A stretch of 50,603 nt of DNA from Streptacidiphilus carbonis (GCF_000787775.1 NZ_BBPM01000006.1:140060-190662), one strand, 5' to 3'; counted from the first letter of the stretch, positions 8,031 to 15,824 are shown. Program-made: numbers and translations. Notes: generated by a model not told the origin, from the letters alone.

Positions 8031-8044
8031 AGAGAGCGCTCTCT
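8031..8044. promoter_or_regulatory. LacI-type operator, perfect copy
   Basis: AGAGAGCGCTCTCT is a perfect 14-bp palindrome, 102 bp from the related copy at 7929. Two sites on either side of the promoter suggest DNA looping by a tetrameric LacI-family repressor that senses a sugar released from the glucan. The regulator gene is not in this window. Confidence 0.65.
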
Positions 8045-8216
8045 AGCAGCTGATTTCTACGGCGTTGTTACACACCTGTCAAGGCTTTGCGCGCCGCCGC
8101 ACGCACCGACCCGGATCCGGAACCCGCGCGCCTCACGATCCGTGCGGCTCCGACGCCTTCCGGCCGATCGACCGGGACCGCGCGACATCGGCATCCTCAT
8201 CTGGAACGCTGGCGAC

Positions 8217-8471
8217 ATGACCGCCCTCGACTGGATCACCGTGACCGACGTACGCCTCCGCGAAGCCCTCATCCCGGATCCCGACGGAACCGGGACCCTC
8301 GACTCGATCGCCCAGGGCCGCGTCGCCACCGACGGTGCGTTCCTGCACATCGCGCCGGGCGACGGCGACGCGGACGCGGAGACACTCGTCACCACGGTCC
8401 CGGCCGCCGCAGTGCTGAGCTTCAGCTACGTCCGGACCCCGCGGCCGTCAGCCGCGGGTCGCTTCCTCTGA
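8217..8471 (+). CDS. small hypothetical protein (84 aa)
   Basis: An open frame starting MTALDWITVTDVRLREALIP, with coding-like GC3 bias and no hydrophobic segment. The ATG at 8217 is chosen because the translation upstream is low-complexity and Arg-rich. There is no convincing ribosome site. The next gene starts 77 nt further on the same strand. No domain is recognised; it may be a conserved actinobacterial orphan. Confidence 0.55.
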   Translation: MTALDWITVTDVRLREALIPDPDGTGTLDSIAQGRVATDGAFLHIAPGDGDADAETLVTTVPAAAVLSFSYVRTPRPSAAGRFL

Positions 8472-8548
8472 CCTGACAGGCGATCGGACGGCGAACCGGT
8501 CAGGAATGGAGAAGCCCCGGCGACCGGGCCACAACTAGCGTGACTGTC

Positions 8549-9172
8549 ATGACTTCCATCGAATCCATCACCCTCGAGGTGGCCGACCTCACGGCCGCCG
8601 AACACTTCTACGCCGCCCTCGGTCTGGGCACGCGAGTGCGCCTGCGCGCCTCGGAGGAGCCGACCGACGGCTTCCGCGGGTTCGTGCTGTCGATCACGGT
8701 CTCGCAGCCGGGCAATGTGAAGGCCCTGTTCGCCGCCGCCCTCGACGCCGGCGCCACCACGCTGAAGCCGGTGACCAAGTCCTTCTGGGGCTACGGCGGC
8801 GTCGTGCGGGCCCCGGACGGGACCATCTGGAAGATCGCGACCTCTGCCAAGAAGGACACCGGCCCGGCCACCCTGGAGTTCGACGACCTCGTACTCCTGC
8901 TGGGCTCCACCGACGTGTCCGCGACCAAGCGCTTCTACGTCAGCCAGGGCCTGGAGGTGGGCAAGAGCTTCGGCAGCAAGTACGTCGAGTTCGCCACACC
9001 GTCCGGCACCGTCAAGTTCGGACTGTACGGACGCCGCGCGCTGGCCAAGGACGCGGGTGTCCCCGCCGAGGGCAGCGGGTCGCACCGCCTGGCGATCAAC
9101 GGCAGCACCGGGCCGTTCAGCGACCCGGACGGCTTCGGCTGGGAGGCAGCGGCGCTGACTCCCGCGTCCTGA
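8549..9172 (+). CDS. VOC-superfamily (glyoxalase/bleomycin-resistance-like) protein
   Basis: A 207-aa protein with two VOC half-modules: ITLEVADLTAAEHFYAALGL (about residues 5-24) and DLVLLLGSTDVSATKRFYVSQGL (about residues 112-135), each with the beta-alpha-beta start of this fold. The modules end in APDGTIWKI and SDPDGFGWEA. Members are metal-dependent glyoxalases, dioxygenases or antibiotic-binding proteins; the specificity is not readable here. TAGCGT (8536-8541), 7 nt before the ATG, is a good -10 box, so the gene is probably leaderless. GTG at 8540 is a less likely start. Confidence 0.85.
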   Translation: MTSIESITLEVADLTAAEHFYAALGLGTRVRLRASEEPTDGFRGFVLSITVSQPGNVKALFAAALDAGATTLKPVTKSFWGYGGVVRAPDGTIWKIATSAKKDTGPATLEFDDLVLLLGSTDVSATKRFYVSQGLEVGKSFGSKYVEFATPSGTVKFGLYGRRALAKDAGVPAEGSGSHRLAINGSTGPFSDPDGFGWEAAALTPAS

Positions 9173-9211
9173 CCCGGCCGCATGCCGCACCCCTGCGAGG
9201 GTGGCGCGGCC

Positions 9212-9823
9212 CTACCGGGGCGGCTGCAGCCCCACCCGCCGCAGGCCGACCCTGGCCAGGTCGTCGATGACCTCCCGGTCACCGCGCCGCCAGGCCGCCG
9301 CCAGGCCGCCGTCCGCGGTCCGCAGCCCGGCCAGGTCCTGCAACGGACCGGTCAGCGCGCGCAAAGCGAAGAGGTCGGCGCCGCCGGGTGCGGCCAGCAG
9401 CCGCTGCGCCTGCGAGCTGCTCCGCAGCCAGCGGATCCGCGGCGGCAGCCAGAGCAGCAGCACCGTCACCACCGGCACCGCCACCAGCACGAAGGCGATC
9501 ATGAAAGCCAGCCGGCTGACCGTGTGCTCCGCGGCCTGTCCCGCCGAGGCCAGACCGGTTCCGGCCTCGGCGGCGTCGAGCAGCGGCTGCTTCAGTGCCC
9601 CACCCACCAGTGGAACCCTGGACGCCGCGTTCCCCGCGTCGTGGAGACCACCGGCCAGTCGGTTCCCCGCGCTCTGCGCGGCCTGGCCGGGGCCGACCAG
9701 CAGCATGATGGTGCGGTGCACCAGCCTGGCGAACCACGCCGCACCGACGATCACCGCGATCGCCAACAGGTCGGCCAGCACTTGCCGGGTACGGCGGGCC
9801 GGGGTCTGCGCATAGATTCTCAT
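9212..9823 (-). CDS. hypothetical membrane protein with two transmembrane helices
   Basis: A 203-aa protein. A first hydrophobic helix lies at about residues 17-46 (VLADLLAIAVIVGAAWFARL), a second at about residues 103-128 (AFMIAFVLVAVPVVTVLLLW). Between them is an Ala/Gly-rich stretch of about 55 residues, and after them a soluble C-terminal part of about 75 residues rich in Arg and Leu. No catalytic motif is visible. It is divergent from the Mut7-C gene, which starts 127 bp away. Probably a conserved actinobacterial membrane protein of unknown role. Confidence 0.75.
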   Translation of the reverse strand: MRIYAQTPARRTRQVLADLLAIAVIVGAAWFARLVHRTIMLLVGPGQAAQSAGNRLAGGLHDAGNAASRVPLVGGALKQPLLDAAEAGTGLASAGQAAEHTVSRLAFMIAFVLVAVPVVTVLLLWLPPRIRWLRSSSQAQRLLAAPGGADLFALRALTGPLQDLAGLRTADGGLAAAWRRGDREVIDDLARVGLRRVGLQPPR

Positions 9824-9937
9824 GCACGATTCTCTGCCCCGTCCGGGCCCGAATTCCCGTGAACACGCGCAGCGGACCCCGAACGCACTACCCCGGCCGC
9901 CGACGGAAACGGCTGGAGCCCGACCTCTTCGGACTGC

Positions 9938-9950
9938 CATGCTGACCTTG
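9938..9950 (+). promoter_or_regulatory. leaderless promoter -10 and GTG start of the Mut7-C gene
   Basis: CATGCT (9938-9943) lies 6 nt before the GTG at 9950. This spacing fits a transcript beginning at the start codon. No ribosome site precedes the gene. Confidence 0.4.
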
Positions 9951-10675
9951 TGGACAGTTCCGGGATCACCATCACCTTCGCCCCCGACCTGCAGGTGTTC
10001 GTCAGTGCCCGGCACCGGGGCGAGAGGGCTTCGGTGCGCATCGACGGGACGTCGACGATCGGCCATGTCGTCGAATCCCTCGGTCCCCCGCTCACCGAGG
10101 TCGGCGGTCTGCTCGTCGACGGGGAGCGAGTGGCCGTCTCGCACATCCCCTCGGACGGGGAGGACGTGGTCGTCCACGCCGTGCCCAGGCCCCAGCAGCT
10201 TCCCGGCCCGCCGCGCTTCCTGCTCGACGTCCACCTCGGAACCCTCGCGCGGCGACTGCGGCTGCTGGGCGTCGACACCGCGTACGAGAGCGTCGACATC
10301 GGCGACCCGGCCCTGGCCGCGCGCTCGGCCGCCGAGCAGCGGGTGATGCTCTCCCGCGACCGCGGACTGCTCCGGCGCCGGGAGATCTGGGCCGGGGCGT
10401 ACGTCTACAGCCACCGCCCGGCCGAGCAGCTCACTGACGTACTGTCACGCTTCGCCCCCCGGTTGGCCCCGTGGACCAGGTGCACGGCCTGCAACGGAGT
10501 GCTGCACGCGGCCAGCAAGTCCTCACTGCAGGACCGGCTGCCGAGCGGGACCGCGCGTTCGTTCGACGTCTTCGCCCAGTGCGGCGACTGCGGCCAGGCC
10601 TACTGGCGCGGCGCCCACCACGCCCGCCTGGACGCCATCGTGGACGAGGCCGTGCGCGCGTTCGGCACCGCGTAG
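9950..10675 (+). CDS. Mut7-C RNase-domain protein with N-terminal ubiquitin-like domain
   Basis: A 241-aa protein of the Mut7-C family. Residues 1-80 form a ubiquitin-like/MoaD-like fold (ITITFAPDLQVFVSARHRG, DGTSTIGHVVESLG). Residues 90-165 form the PIN-like Mut7-C nuclease domain (FLLDVHLGTLARRLRLLGVDT, SRDRGLLRR) with acidic residues D93 and D137 in place. A zinc ribbon follows (C178-x2-C181 and C211-x2-C214, then YWRGAHH). The family is thought to cleave RNA, based on homology to the Mut-7 exonuclease C-terminus. The GTG start keeps the full ubiquitin-like strand. A hairpin terminator follows the gene. Confidence 0.9.
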   Translation: MDSSGITITFAPDLQVFVSARHRGERASVRIDGTSTIGHVVESLGPPLTEVGGLLVDGERVAVSHIPSDGEDVVVHAVPRPQQLPGPPRFLLDVHLGTLARRLRLLGVDTAYESVDIGDPALAARSAAEQRVMLSRDRGLLRRREIWAGAYVYSHRPAEQLTDVLSRFAPRLAPWTRCTACNGVLHAASKSSLQDRLPSGTARSFDVFAQCGDCGQAYWRGAHHARLDAIVDEAVRAFGTA

Positions 10676-10696
10676 GAGGATCGCGGACACGCCGGA

Positions 10697-10727
10697 GCCC
10701 CGCCGACGGGGGAGGAGACGGCGGGGC
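10697..10727 (+). terminator. hairpin terminator after the Mut7-C gene
   Basis: GCCCCGCCG (10697-10705) pairs perfectly with CGGCGGGGC (10719-10727) across a 13-nt loop, about 20 nt after the stop. Confidence 0.65.
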
Positions 10728-10825
10728 CCGCGGGATCAGCGGGTCGGCTGACGCGGTGTCAGGCTAGCCGCCGGGATCGGTCCGCGTCCGGCATATGCCA
10801 GGAGTGATGGGCAGCCCGGACCGGG

Positions 10826-11749
10826 CTACTCGGAACCGGCGGTGAAGTAGTGGCCGGCGTCGATGTCGGCGATGAGGCCGGGGTGGGTCGGCGCCCAGCC
10901 GAGCAGCTCGCGGGTGCGGGCGCTGGAGGTCGGGTTGTCGAGTCCGATGAAGGGTGCCATGAACTGGAAGTACCCGGGGACCTCCTCGGCGGGGACGGAC
11001 TTGGCGGGAAGGTCCAGGTTGCGGGCGATGGCCTCGGCGATTTCGCGCAGCGGGACGCCCTCGTCGGCCGCGGCGTGCAGCCGGGATCCGGCGGGGGCCT
11101 GCTCCAGCGCCAGGCGGAACAGGCGGACGACGTCGAGGGTGTGGGCGGCGGGCCAGCTGTTGGCGCCGTCGCCGGGGTAGCCGGCATAGCCCGCGGTCCG
11201 GGCGAAGCGGATCAGCGCGCTGGTGAAGCCGTGCTGGTCGAGGTCGCTGTGCACCAGCGGGGGCAGCCGCACGACCGACGAGCGAACCCCGCGCTCGGCC
11301 AGTGCGATCACCGCGTTCTCACTGTCGATCCTCGGGCCGGACTCCGCGAAGTCGGCTTCGGTGCCGGCCCGGCCCTGGACGCCGGCGAACGCGAGCAGCA
11401 GCGTACCCGAGGCGATGACCAGTGCCTTGCCGGAGCCGGACTCGGCCAGGGCCTCGCCCAGCGCTCCGACGGCGCTCCGGTCGGCCGCCGCGGCGTCGAG
11501 CATTGAGCCGGCTTGCATCGCGTCGTGCTTGAAGGCGAGGTGGACGACACCGTCCGCGGCCGAGGCGGCCTGGCGCAGGCCGTCGAGGTCGTCCAGGTCG
11601 CCGCGGCGGACCTCGGCACCGAGCGCGGCGACCGCCGCGGCCGAGGAGTCGGAGCGGGCCAGGCCGGTGACGCGGTGGCCCGCGTCGAGCAGTTCCGGTA
11701 TGAGCGCGGAGCCCAGGTGGCCGGAAGCGCCGGTGACGAAAACGTGCAT
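10826..11749 (-). CDS. NAD(P)-dependent SDR-family oxidoreductase (extended/atypical, epimerase-like)
   Basis: A 307-aa Rossmann protein beginning MHVFVTGASGHLGSALIPELL, with the TGxxGxxG nucleotide motif at residues 6-13. RGDLDDLDGL follows the second cofactor-binding strand, and VVHLAF and VIASGTLL mark later strands. The classical YxxxK pair is not evident (the equivalent stretch reads PRIDSENAVIALAE), so it is an atypical SDR that may bind NADP(H) without ordinary SDR chemistry. The ATG at 11749 has GGAGG upstream. It is divergent from a TetR gene, and two palindromic operators lie between the starts; it is almost certainly that regulator's target. Confidence 0.87.
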   Translation of the reverse strand: MHVFVTGASGHLGSALIPELLDAGHRVTGLARSDSSAAAVAALGAEVRRGDLDDLDGLRQAASAADGVVHLAFKHDAMQAGSMLDAAAADRSAVGALGEALAESGSGKALVIASGTLLLAFAGVQGRAGTEADFAESGPRIDSENAVIALAERGVRSSVVRLPPLVHSDLDQHGFTSALIRFARTAGYAGYPGDGANSWPAAHTLDVVRLFRLALEQAPAGSRLHAAADEGVPLREIAEAIARNLDLPAKSVPAEEVPGYFQFMAPFIGLDNPTSSARTRELLGWAPTHPGLIADIDAGHYFTAGSE

Positions 11750-11815
11750 GGGTGATGACCTCCGAAGAGCTGACCGCCCCGGCGCCACCGCGGGATGCGG
11801 GGGCGGGACGAGTCA

Positions 11816-11832
11816 ATGACACTTGGTGTCAT
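11816..11832. promoter_or_regulatory. TetR operator 1
   Basis: ATGACACTTGGTGTCAT is a 17-bp dyad with 7-bp perfect arms (ATGACAC/GTGTCAT). It is upstream of the SDR gene and shares ATGACA-N5-TGTCAT with the second site. Confidence 0.75.
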
Positions 11833-11845
11833 CACACTACATCCG

Positions 11846-11862
11846 ATGACACCGGATGTCAT
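11846..11862. promoter_or_regulatory. TetR operator 2
   Basis: ATGACACCGGATGTCAT is a 17-bp dyad, 30 bp (about three helical turns) from operator 1. It lies just upstream of the TAGGAT -10 box of the TetR gene, so binding would block both divergent promoters. Confidence 0.75.
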
Positions 11863-11865
11863 CAC

Positions 11866-11871
11866 TAGGAT
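11866..11871 (+). promoter_or_regulatory. -10 box of the tetR-type gene
   Basis: TAGGAT lies 6 nt before the ATG at 11878, implying a leaderless transcript. No Shine-Dalgarno sequence is seen. Confidence 0.55.
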
Positions 11872-11877
11872 GGGGCC

Positions 11878-12444
11878 ATGGGACGATGGGAACCGAACGC
11901 GCGAGGCCGCCTGGGCCGGGCCGCGATGGAGCTGTACGTGGAGCGCGGGTTCGACCAGACCACGGTCGCGGACATCGCCGAACGGGCCGGACTGACGAAG
12001 CGGACCTTCTTCCGCCACTACGCGGACAAGCGCGACGTGCTGTTCGTCGGCACGGCCCTGCTGACGGAGGTGGTCGCACGCGCGGTCACCGAGGCGCCCG
12101 CGGACCTGTCCCCCGTCGCCGCGACCACCCGGGCGCTGGAGGCGGCGGCCGGGATCGTCCAGGAGCGGCCCGAGGACGTGAGGATGCGTCAGGCCGTCAT
12201 CGACGCGCACGTCGAACTGCAGGAGCGCGAACTGGTCAAGCTCGCCGCCCTGGCCACCGACCTGGCGGCCGCGCTGCAGGCACGCGGCGTCGACGTCTGG
12301 ACCGCCCGGCTGCTCGCGGAGACCGGCCTGGCCGCCTTCCGGGTCGCCTTCGCCCGGTGGATCGCCGACAACGCCGAGGGGCCGCTGACCCGGCTGGTCA
12401 CGGATTCGATGGAGGAGTTGGCAGCAGCGGTCGCCAAGCCCTGA
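11878..12444 (+). CDS. TetR-family transcriptional regulator
   Basis: A 188-aa TetR repressor. The HTH (about residues 10-55: RLGRAAMELYVERGFDQTTVADIAERAGLTKRTFFRHYADK) is typical, followed by an all-helical ligand domain with no cysteine. It is divergent from the SDR gene with the two ATGACA-N5-TGTCAT operators between them, so it probably represses itself and the SDR gene until a small molecule binds. Its 3' end is 7 bp from the convergent HTH gene. The ligand is unknown. Confidence 0.9.
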   Translation: MGRWEPNARGRLGRAAMELYVERGFDQTTVADIAERAGLTKRTFFRHYADKRDVLFVGTALLTEVVARAVTEAPADLSPVAATTRALEAAAGIVQERPEDVRMRQAVIDAHVELQERELVKLAALATDLAAALQARGVDVWTARLLAETGLAAFRVAFARWIADNAEGPLTRLVTDSMEELAAAVAKP

Positions 12445-12451
12445 GCCGACG

Positions 12452-13258
12452 TCAGGTGGTGTCCGTTCCGACGGGCGGCACCACCGGATCCGCGCGGCCG
12501 CAGCCGATCGGCGCGGCGCCCGCCCCGGGCCCCTCGGTGCGGGCGGATTCGCGCAGTTCGACGCAGCACAGGCCGGGGCGGGGGGTGAGCACGGCGTCGA
12601 CGCCGGTGGCCTCCAGGCCGTCGAGGACTCCGCCGAGGAAGGCGTGGTTGATCCCGCAGACCAGTTCCGGCGACCGGGCCGCCAGCTGGTGGAACGGGCA
12701 GTTGAGCAGGCGCAGCCTGGTCGGGGCCTGGCGGTCGGGCTCGAATCCGTACTGCTCCAGCAGCGGCTCGCCGGCGCTGATGGAGCGTTCGGGGCCGAGT
12801 CGGCCCGGTCGGATCCGGGCCCGTTCGGCGGCTCCGATGTCCTGGCCGCGCCGATAGGCGGTGCGCAGGGCCGCGGTGCGGGCGTCCTCGTCCGGTCGGC
12901 CGGTGAGGACGGCGTCGATGAGGATCTCGGCGATCACATCGGGGCGGCGCTCCGGGATGCTGACGTGGATGTCGGCGTCGCCGGGTTCGTAGACCTTGGG
13001 CTTGCGGCCGACCTTGCGGATCCCGTCCGGGTTCTCGTAGCGGCTGCGCAGCAGGCCGGCCTCGACGAGTTTGTCGAGGTGGAAGGCGGCGAGCTTGACG
13101 GAGACCCCGGCGTCGGCCGCCGCCTCCTCGCGGGTCACCGGCCGCCGGGCGCGGCGGGCGAAGTCGTACATCCGGCGGCGCTGCCCGTCGGCGAGCACGG
13201 CGACGGTGCCGACCGGGTCGCCGGCGGAGGGCTCGGAGCGAGCCGGACTGGTAGCCAC
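12452..13258 (-). CDS. Cys-rich winged-HTH regulator (COG2345/SufR-like)
   Basis: A 268-aa regulator. An N-terminal ArsR-like winged helix (ADGQRRRMYDFARR, then VTREEAAADAGVSVKLAAFHLDKLVEAGLL, about residues 20-75) is followed by a C-terminal sensor with C-x13-C-x29-C-C spacing (NCPFHQL, LVCGINHAFLGG, GLCCVEL). Proteins of this group include SufR, which binds an Fe-S cluster through C-terminal cysteines, so an Fe-S or redox/metal signal is plausible but unproven. The GTG at 13258 is preceded at 6 nt by TACCCT, a fitting -10 for leaderless translation. It is divergent from folE and probably controls it. Confidence 0.82.
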   Translation of the reverse strand: MATSPARSEPSAGDPVGTVAVLADGQRRRMYDFARRARRPVTREEAAADAGVSVKLAAFHLDKLVEAGLLRSRYENPDGIRKVGRKPKVYEPGDADIHVSIPERRPDVIAEILIDAVLTGRPDEDARTAALRTAYRRGQDIGAAERARIRPGRLGPERSISAGEPLLEQYGFEPDRQAPTRLRLLNCPFHQLAARSPELVCGINHAFLGGVLDGLEATGVDAVLTPRPGLCCVELRESARTEGPGAGAAPIGCGRADPVVPPVGTDTT

Positions 13259-13340
13259 CCTTCCAGGGTAACGGCTACGACCGTGTTCATAACGGGGCCC
13301 GGCACTGCGACGACCGTGGCGGGTTGACCGTCGCCTTGAA

Positions 13341-13355
13341 TAAGTCCAATACTTA
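13341..13355. promoter_or_regulatory. candidate operator between the HTH regulator and folE
   Basis: TAAGTCCAATACTTA has 5-bp perfect arms around CCAAT and stands out as AT-rich in a 73% GC context. It is the only strong dyad in the divergent region and a natural site for the Cys-rich regulator. Confidence 0.45.
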
Positions 13356-13412
13356 CTGGTGAAATCAGGCCACAAGCAGAGCCTGCCGTCGCGGGCATCG
13401 GAGGCACCCGAC

Positions 13413-14066
13413 ATGACCGCCCGACACCAGCCCGCCGCCCGGCCCGCCCGCCTCGACGCGGAGCCCCCGATACCCGCCCCCGCCGCGCTGCGGGTGGTGC
13501 ACGACACGGACGGTGTCGACCTGGCGGCGGCGGAGGACGCGGCCCGCCAGTTCCTGCACGCCCTCGGGCTCAGCACCGACAGCGAGAGCATGCAGGGCAC
13601 CCCCGGGCGGATGGCGCGCGCCTACGCCGAGCTCTTCAGCCCCCGCGCCTTCGACCTGACCACCTTCCCCAACGACGAGGGCTACAACGAGCTGGTCCTG
13701 GCCAGGTCCATCCCGGTGCGATCGGTGTGCGAGCACCATCTGCTGCCCTTCGTCGGCACCGCCCACGTCGGCTACCTGCCCGGGCAGCGGATCCTGGGGC
13801 TGTCCAAACTCGCCCGGGTGGTCGAGCACTTCGCCTGCCGCCCGCAGGTGCAGGAGCGCCTCACCAAGCAGATCGCCGACTGGCTGCAGAACCGGCTCGA
13901 CCCCAAGGGTGTAGGAGTGGTCATCGAGGCCGAGCACACCTGCATGACCCTGCGCGGTGTCCAGGCCACCGGTTCGACCACGGTGACCTCCACCCTGCAG
14001 GGCCTGCTGCGCCACGACCCGCGCTCCCGCAGCGAGTTCCTCGCGCTGACCGGCATCACCCGCTGA
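13413..14066 (+). CDS. folE: GTP cyclohydrolase I (FolE type), probable second copy
   Basis: A 217-aa type I GTP cyclohydrolase. Zinc ligands C106 and H109 (in CEHHLLPF) and C177 (in HTCMTLRG) are present, with GLSKLARVVEHFACRPQVQE in between. It converts GTP to 7,8-dihydroneopterin triphosphate, the first step of folate and pterin synthesis, in the cytoplasm. The ATG at 13413 has GGAGG upstream; GTG at 13359 is possible but extends into the operator. The usual folate genes (folP, folB, folK, ftsH) are not adjacent, so this is probably a second, specially regulated copy. Followed closely by the arsC-like and reductase genes. Confidence 0.9.
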   Translation: MTARHQPAARPARLDAEPPIPAPAALRVVHDTDGVDLAAAEDAARQFLHALGLSTDSESMQGTPGRMARAYAELFSPRAFDLTTFPNDEGYNELVLARSIPVRSVCEHHLLPFVGTAHVGYLPGQRILGLSKLARVVEHFACRPQVQERLTKQIADWLQNRLDPKGVGVVIEAEHTCMTLRGVQATGSTTVTSTLQGLLRHDPRSRSEFLALTGITR

Positions 14067-14083
14067 CCCCGAAAGGACCCGCT

Positions 14084-14449
14084 TTGGAGATCTGGATCAA
14101 CCCGGCGTGTTCGAAGTGCCGCTCGGCGCTGTCACTCCTGGACGACGAGGGCACGCAGTACACGGTGCGGCGCTACCTGGACGACCCGCCCACCACCGAC
14201 GAGCTCGCAGAACTGCTCGAAAGGCTGGTCCTGGAGCCGTGGGACATCACCCGAACCGGTGAACCCCTCGCGGCCGAACTGGGCCTGGCCGACTGGTCCC
14301 GGGACCCGGCCGACCGCGACCGCTGGATCAAGGCGCTGGCGCAGCACCCGGCCCTGATCCAGCGTCCGATCATCACCGCCGACGACGGATCGGCGGTCGT
14401 CGCCCGCACCGCCGAAGCCGTCCGGTCCGTCCTGCCCGCGCCATCCTGA
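14084..14449 (+). CDS. ArsC/Spx-family thioredoxin-fold protein (arsenate-reductase-like)
   Basis: A 121-aa protein starting at TTG, with GAAAGGA 6 nt upstream. The N-terminal active loop is NPACSKC (C9-x-x-C12); classical glutaredoxin-linked ArsC has one catalytic Cys here. PALIQRPII (about residues 90-98) is the typical ArsC C-terminal motif and supplies the conserved Arg. Such proteins reduce arsenate or act as redox regulators. The second Cys suggests thioredoxin-like redox cycling. It is 17 nt after folE, so it is probably co-transcribed with it. Arsenate activity is uncertain because no arsB or arsR is adjacent. Confidence 0.82.
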   Translation: MEIWINPACSKCRSALSLLDDEGTQYTVRRYLDDPPTTDELAELLERLVLEPWDITRTGEPLAAELGLADWSRDPADRDRWIKALAQHPALIQRPIITADDGSAVVARTAEAVRSVLPAPS

Positions 14450-14497
14450 AGGCCGGGTCATCCTGAAAGAGCAGGAAGCCATCGGAGGAGAGTGACC

Positions 14498-15733
14498 ATG
14501 ACCGCGAACACCGCCCATGTCATCGTCGGGGCCGGCCTCGGCGGTGCCAAGGCCGCGCAGGCGCTGCGCGAGCAGGGCTTCCAGGGCCCGCTGGTCCTGA
14601 TCGGGGAGGAGCGCGAGCACCCCTACGAGCGCCCGCCGCTGTCCAAGGGCTACCTGCTGGGCAAGGACCCGCGCGAGAAGGCCTTCGTCCATCCGCGGCA
14701 GTGGTACGCCGACCACGACGTCGACCTGCGGCTGGGCGCGACGGCCAGCGCCCTGGACCCCGGCGCGCACCGGCTGACGCTCTCCGACGGCAGCCGGGTC
14801 GACTACGCCAAGCTGCTGCTGACCACCGGCGCCTCGCCCCGCCCGCTGCAGGTCCCGGGCGCCGACCTGGACGGCGTGCTGTACCTGCGGACGCTGGCGG
14901 ACAGCGACCGGCTCAAGACCGTGTTCCGCAGCGGGGCCCGGATCACCGTCGTCGGCGCCGGCTGGATCGGCCTGGAGACAGCGGCGGCGGCTCGCGCGGC
15001 CGGGGCCGAGGTGGTGGTGCTGGAGAGCGCGGAACTGCCGCTGCTGCGGGTGCTCGGCCCCGAGGCGGCCCAGGTCTTCGCCGACCTGCACCGCGACCAC
15101 GGGGTGGACCTGCGCCTGGGCGTGCAGGTGGACTCCATCACCGGGGAGTCCGGGACGGTGACCGGCGTGCTGCTCGCCGACGGTACCCGGATCGAGTCGG
15201 ACGCGGTCGTGGTCGGCATCGGGGTCGCCCCCAACACCGGCCTGGCCGGAGCCGCGGGGCTCAGCGTCGACAACGGCGTCGTCACCGACGAGCGGTTGCG
15301 CACCTCCGCTCCCGACATCTACGCCGCGGGGGACGTCGCCAGCGCCCGCCACCCGCTGCTGGGGCGTCACATCCGGGTCGAGCACTGGGCCAACGCGCTG
15401 AACCAGCCGCAGACGGCGGCCCGGGCGATGCTCGGCCAGGACGTCGTCTACGACCGGCTGCCGTACTTCTTCAGCGACCAGTACGACCTGGGCATGGAGT
15501 ACACCGGCTACGTCGAGCCCGGCGGCTACGACCGGGTCGTCTTCCGCGGCGACACCGCCGCCCGCGAGTTCATCGCGTTCTGGCTGGCCGGCGACCGGGT
15601 CCTGGCGGGCATGAACGTCAACGTCTGGGACGTCGTCGAACCCGTCCAGGCGCTGATCCGCTCCGGCGCGGCCGTCGACCCGGCGCGTCTGGCCGACCCG
15701 CAGGTCGCCCTGGAGTCGCTGATCCCCGGCTGA
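14498..15733 (+). CDS. FAD-dependent NAD(P)H:ferredoxin/rubredoxin reductase family protein
   Basis: A 411-aa pyridine nucleotide-disulfide oxidoreductase. The FAD GxGxxG motif (VIVGAGLGGAKAAQAL, residues 8-23), the NAD(P)H motif (VVGAGWIGLETAAAARAAGAEVVVLE, about residues 151-176) and the second FAD motif (YAAGDVA, about residues 275-281) are all present, and a Reductase_C-type C-terminus follows. There are no redox-active Cys pairs, which fits ferredoxin reductases of dioxygenase or P450 systems. GGAGGAG precedes the ATG. It probably transfers electrons from NADH to a ferredoxin encoded elsewhere and is the last gene of the folE group. Confidence 0.9.
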   Translation: MTANTAHVIVGAGLGGAKAAQALREQGFQGPLVLIGEEREHPYERPPLSKGYLLGKDPREKAFVHPRQWYADHDVDLRLGATASALDPGAHRLTLSDGSRVDYAKLLLTTGASPRPLQVPGADLDGVLYLRTLADSDRLKTVFRSGARITVVGAGWIGLETAAAARAAGAEVVVLESAELPLLRVLGPEAAQVFADLHRDHGVDLRLGVQVDSITGESGTVTGVLLADGTRIESDAVVVGIGVAPNTGLAGAAGLSVDNGVVTDERLRTSAPDIYAAGDVASARHPLLGRHIRVEHWANALNQPQTAARAMLGQDVVYDRLPYFFSDQYDLGMEYTGYVEPGGYDRVVFRGDTAAREFIAFWLAGDRVLAGMNVNVWDVVEPVQALIRSGAAVDPARLADPQVALESLIPG

Positions 15734-15778
15734 GCGCGGCCGGGCTGCCCGGAGCGTGCCCCCAGGACCGGGGACGGC

Positions 15779-15824
15779 TTGTGGCCGTAAGCGCAAGCCG
15801 CCTATAGTCATGAGAGTACGCTCT
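15779..15824 (+). promoter_or_regulatory. promoter and operator of the cupin gene
   Basis: TTGTGG (15779-15784) and TATAGT (15803-15808) are -35 and -10 boxes with an 18-bp spacer. AGAGTACGCTCT (15813-15824; 4-bp arms around TACG, weakly extended outwards) covers the expected start of transcription, the classic place for a TetR-type operator. No cognate regulator is adjacent. Confidence 0.55.

Noticed and set aside
14084-14449. Arsenic-resistance operon
   Set aside because: There is no arsenite exporter and no metal-binding ArsR beside the ArsC-like gene. The ArsR gene at 33980 lacks the metal motif and is far away.
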